Below, piece after piece: positions 62,282-64,000 of a stretch of DNA of 64,000 nt. How positions within the stretch are numbered: position 1 is the stretch's first letter; the number at the start of each line of letters is the position of its first letter. The stretch is from Gracilaria caudata. Taxonomy: Eukaryota; Rhodophyta; Florideophyceae; Gracilariales; Gracilariaceae. The notes beneath the pieces are model-generated. The model saw nothing but the letters and a program-made list of their open reading frames with translations, had not been told where the DNA came from and did not search any database. Location: assembly GCA_030374735.1 (NCBI GenBank), contig JASCIV010000039.1, forward strand, positions 1 to 64,000. Reading direction: 5' to 3'. Position numbers and translations under genes: made by a program.

Positions 62282-64000
62282 TTTGGCTCTCAGACAAATT
62301 CGTAATAACTACTGTAGTGATGCAACATCATGAATTGAGAAGACTGAATTGGTTCTCCAAAGAAAACCGACAGAGCACTGTACACTTCATCTTTAGATGA
62401 AATCCATTAATGCCGACAGTTACTTCGACCACAAACAGATTACGCGCAATGTGCAATCGCCAGTGCCGACACCTAAGACATTAGTTGTGGATTATGTGCG
62501 ATTCCAATAGGATAGACAGCGTGACAAGAGAGCGTTATTTAGCACATTAGAGGAAACGTCGTTTCAATTTAAGGCAATCGAGGCATACATTATCTATGAA
62601 AAGAAAGTTATCGCGGGGACCCTGCTAGTACAAATACACGTAAAGGGTTAAGAAGCTTAAGAGGGTTGACCTTCGTACATGTATTAATTCACAAGGCAAC
62701 TTCCGTGTCAGATTTAGAAGACATTGCAACTTCTGAAAACTATATCTTACACAAAATAAGGTCACCCCTCTGTTTGCTGCTTCTTGAGCAAGCACAATCG
62801 AAGGAGTGTCATCATGATCTGCTAATCCTGGCAAAGGGATGTGCTCTCCATCTCATATTTGACTACTGTCCACTACTAACAGAAGACGAAATCACTGCTA
62901 GGCACCGTTTAGGGGCAAAGCGTTACCTCTTTAGTGGCTGCAATATTGTAGGTGTTGAGGTCCTTACACTGCGTTCCGAGGAATCGACGTGCGTGCTTCA
63001 TTAAGGCAGCACAAACATCTCTTTACTGTATTCATTCATTGCGTCCGTGTTGAGAACCATCTCTTTCTTTTGCGCTCCGAGATACATTCTATGCCTTCTT
63101 GAAGCAATCACCTCTCTGTCTACAAGTAGTATGCGAATGGGAGTTTCCATCCCAGCAACAGCTTGATGAGACTGCGCCATGGCTGCTCAACTTGCGCATT
63201 GACGACATTCGATTCAACAACACGCCACTAGTAGGGATAGATATAACCGTAGTGAGCCCAAGAAGGCCGAAACTTTGCGTTGGCGGGATCTCGAACTGCC
63301 GGAGTGGCAGCCACGAAGGCCGAAGCCCTGAAAAGGACAAAGTATATTGCGTTGTGTTCGTCGAATAATATCGAGTTCGTACCGTTCGGCTTTGATATAC
63401 ATCATGATGGAGGCATCGGAGAAGCCGCAAGACACTTCTGTCGCCGCCTAACGTCTAGCTGAGAACGTCGGTGGCGTTCGACGGACGAGCCCTGTTACAG
63501 AATACCACATGGTAGTGTTACGTTTAGAAAGGACCGTATTACAGGCCACAGCGGTTGCAGTGGGTCGCCGCCGCCTCGTGCTTTCAAGGGGGCAAACGCG
63601 GCGCCCGTTTAGTGGCGCAGCTCTCTCCCCAGAAATAAAGGTCTCGTTCGTTCGTTCGTTCTTTATCTGAAAGCCTACGTTCATTGCTCGTAATGCGGGG
63701 GTTCGCTAAGGACCCAAACAACCTCCAAGACTTCATCCAGCGCCGTAGCCAACAACCACAGATCAGTAGCCGTGCAAGAAATAGGTCCTAAGATGTTTTT
63801 GATCACAGAAGCGTTTCGTCAGCGACGACTTTCGCCTTCGCCCCCCCCCCCCGTGCACCTCTTCATTCAACTTCTAGGGTTCGTCGGCTGGGAAGCACAC
63901 CACGACAAGAATTCATCTACGTCCGGACTACATCACTGCCGGCTAGGTTCGTGCTAACAGTGACAATATTCGTGAATCAAACGTCCCAAACCATCATAGG
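62282..64000. other. Right-edge region without recognised genes
   Basis: 1.7 kb. Plus-strand frames at 62666-63004 and 63099-63368 have no recognisable domain or clear start support. A TTCG tetranucleotide microsatellite runs near 63647-63660, and a 13-base C tract is at 63841-63853. A gene could begin or end beyond the window. Confidence 0.4.

Noticed and set aside
63841..63853. 13-base C tract
   Set aside because: A simple homopolymer and possible sequencing artefact; no function inferred.

Overview
This window is nuclear DNA from a compact, intron-poor eukaryote that is probably photosynthetic. The evidence is a dense set of eukaryote-specific housekeeping genes: NOB1, UTP4 and Dbp10 for ribosome biogenesis, U5 snRNP Snu114, SUMO E2, prefoldin, GPN3, EMC4, an OST subunit, histone H3 and ribosomal P0. 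Most are uninterrupted. I could reconstruct nine introns in six genes; all are GT..AG, and eight of the nine are 75-151 bp. A preprotein with a transit-like N-terminus and an LPA2-like photosystem II assembly domain points to a plastid. Together these suggest a red alga with mostly single-exon genes, but that is inference; the sequence alone does not name the organism.

Layout: 29 protein genes are supported. From left to right they are: a TrmH/SpoU RNA methyltransferase (-), ribulose-phosphate 3-epimerase (+), a PHO88/SND3-like membrane domain fused to thioredoxin (-), a UBE2Z-like E2 fused to a catalytically dead second UBC domain (+), NOB1 (-), prefoldin 6 (-), UBC9 (+), a DUF924 protein (-), a candidate KAR5/GEX1 karyogamy protein (+), a two-RRM protein (-), an SLC25A38-like carrier (+), an SLC35/TPT-like transporter (-), UTP4 (+), an LPA2-like protein (-), MESH1 (+), ribosomal P0 (-), GPN3 (+), CMC4 (+), an unrecognised three-repeat type I membrane protein (-), two PPP4R1-like HEAT proteins tail to tail (+ and -), EMC4 (-), DDX54/Dbp10 (+), TBCCD1 (+), a ribophorin II/Swp1-like OST subunit (-), a membrane-anchored inositol polyphosphate 5-phosphatase (+), histone H3 (+), Snu114/EFTUD2 (-) and an F-box-like protein (-). 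No ribosomal RNA, convincing tRNA, transposon ORF or CRISPR array was found.

The gene order is unusual in that strands alternate: 22 of 28 adjacent pairs are divergent or convergent. Divergent pairs share intergenic stretches of mostly 0.65-1 kb, some strikingly GC-rich. Convergent pairs often end within 45-135 bp of each other. Non-coding DNA is concentrated at 1588-3565, 34885-36941, 49671-51068, 53388-55756 and 62282-64000. It carries several near-perfect or perfect foldbacks: 25-bp arms at 49989-50048, 20-bp arms at 9798-9860 and 13-bp arms at 35420-35448.

The points most worth following are the PHO88-thioredoxin fusion, the E2/pseudo-E2 fusion, the KAR5/GEX1-like protein, the inverted PPP4R1-like pair, the three-repeat membrane protein and the foldback elements.
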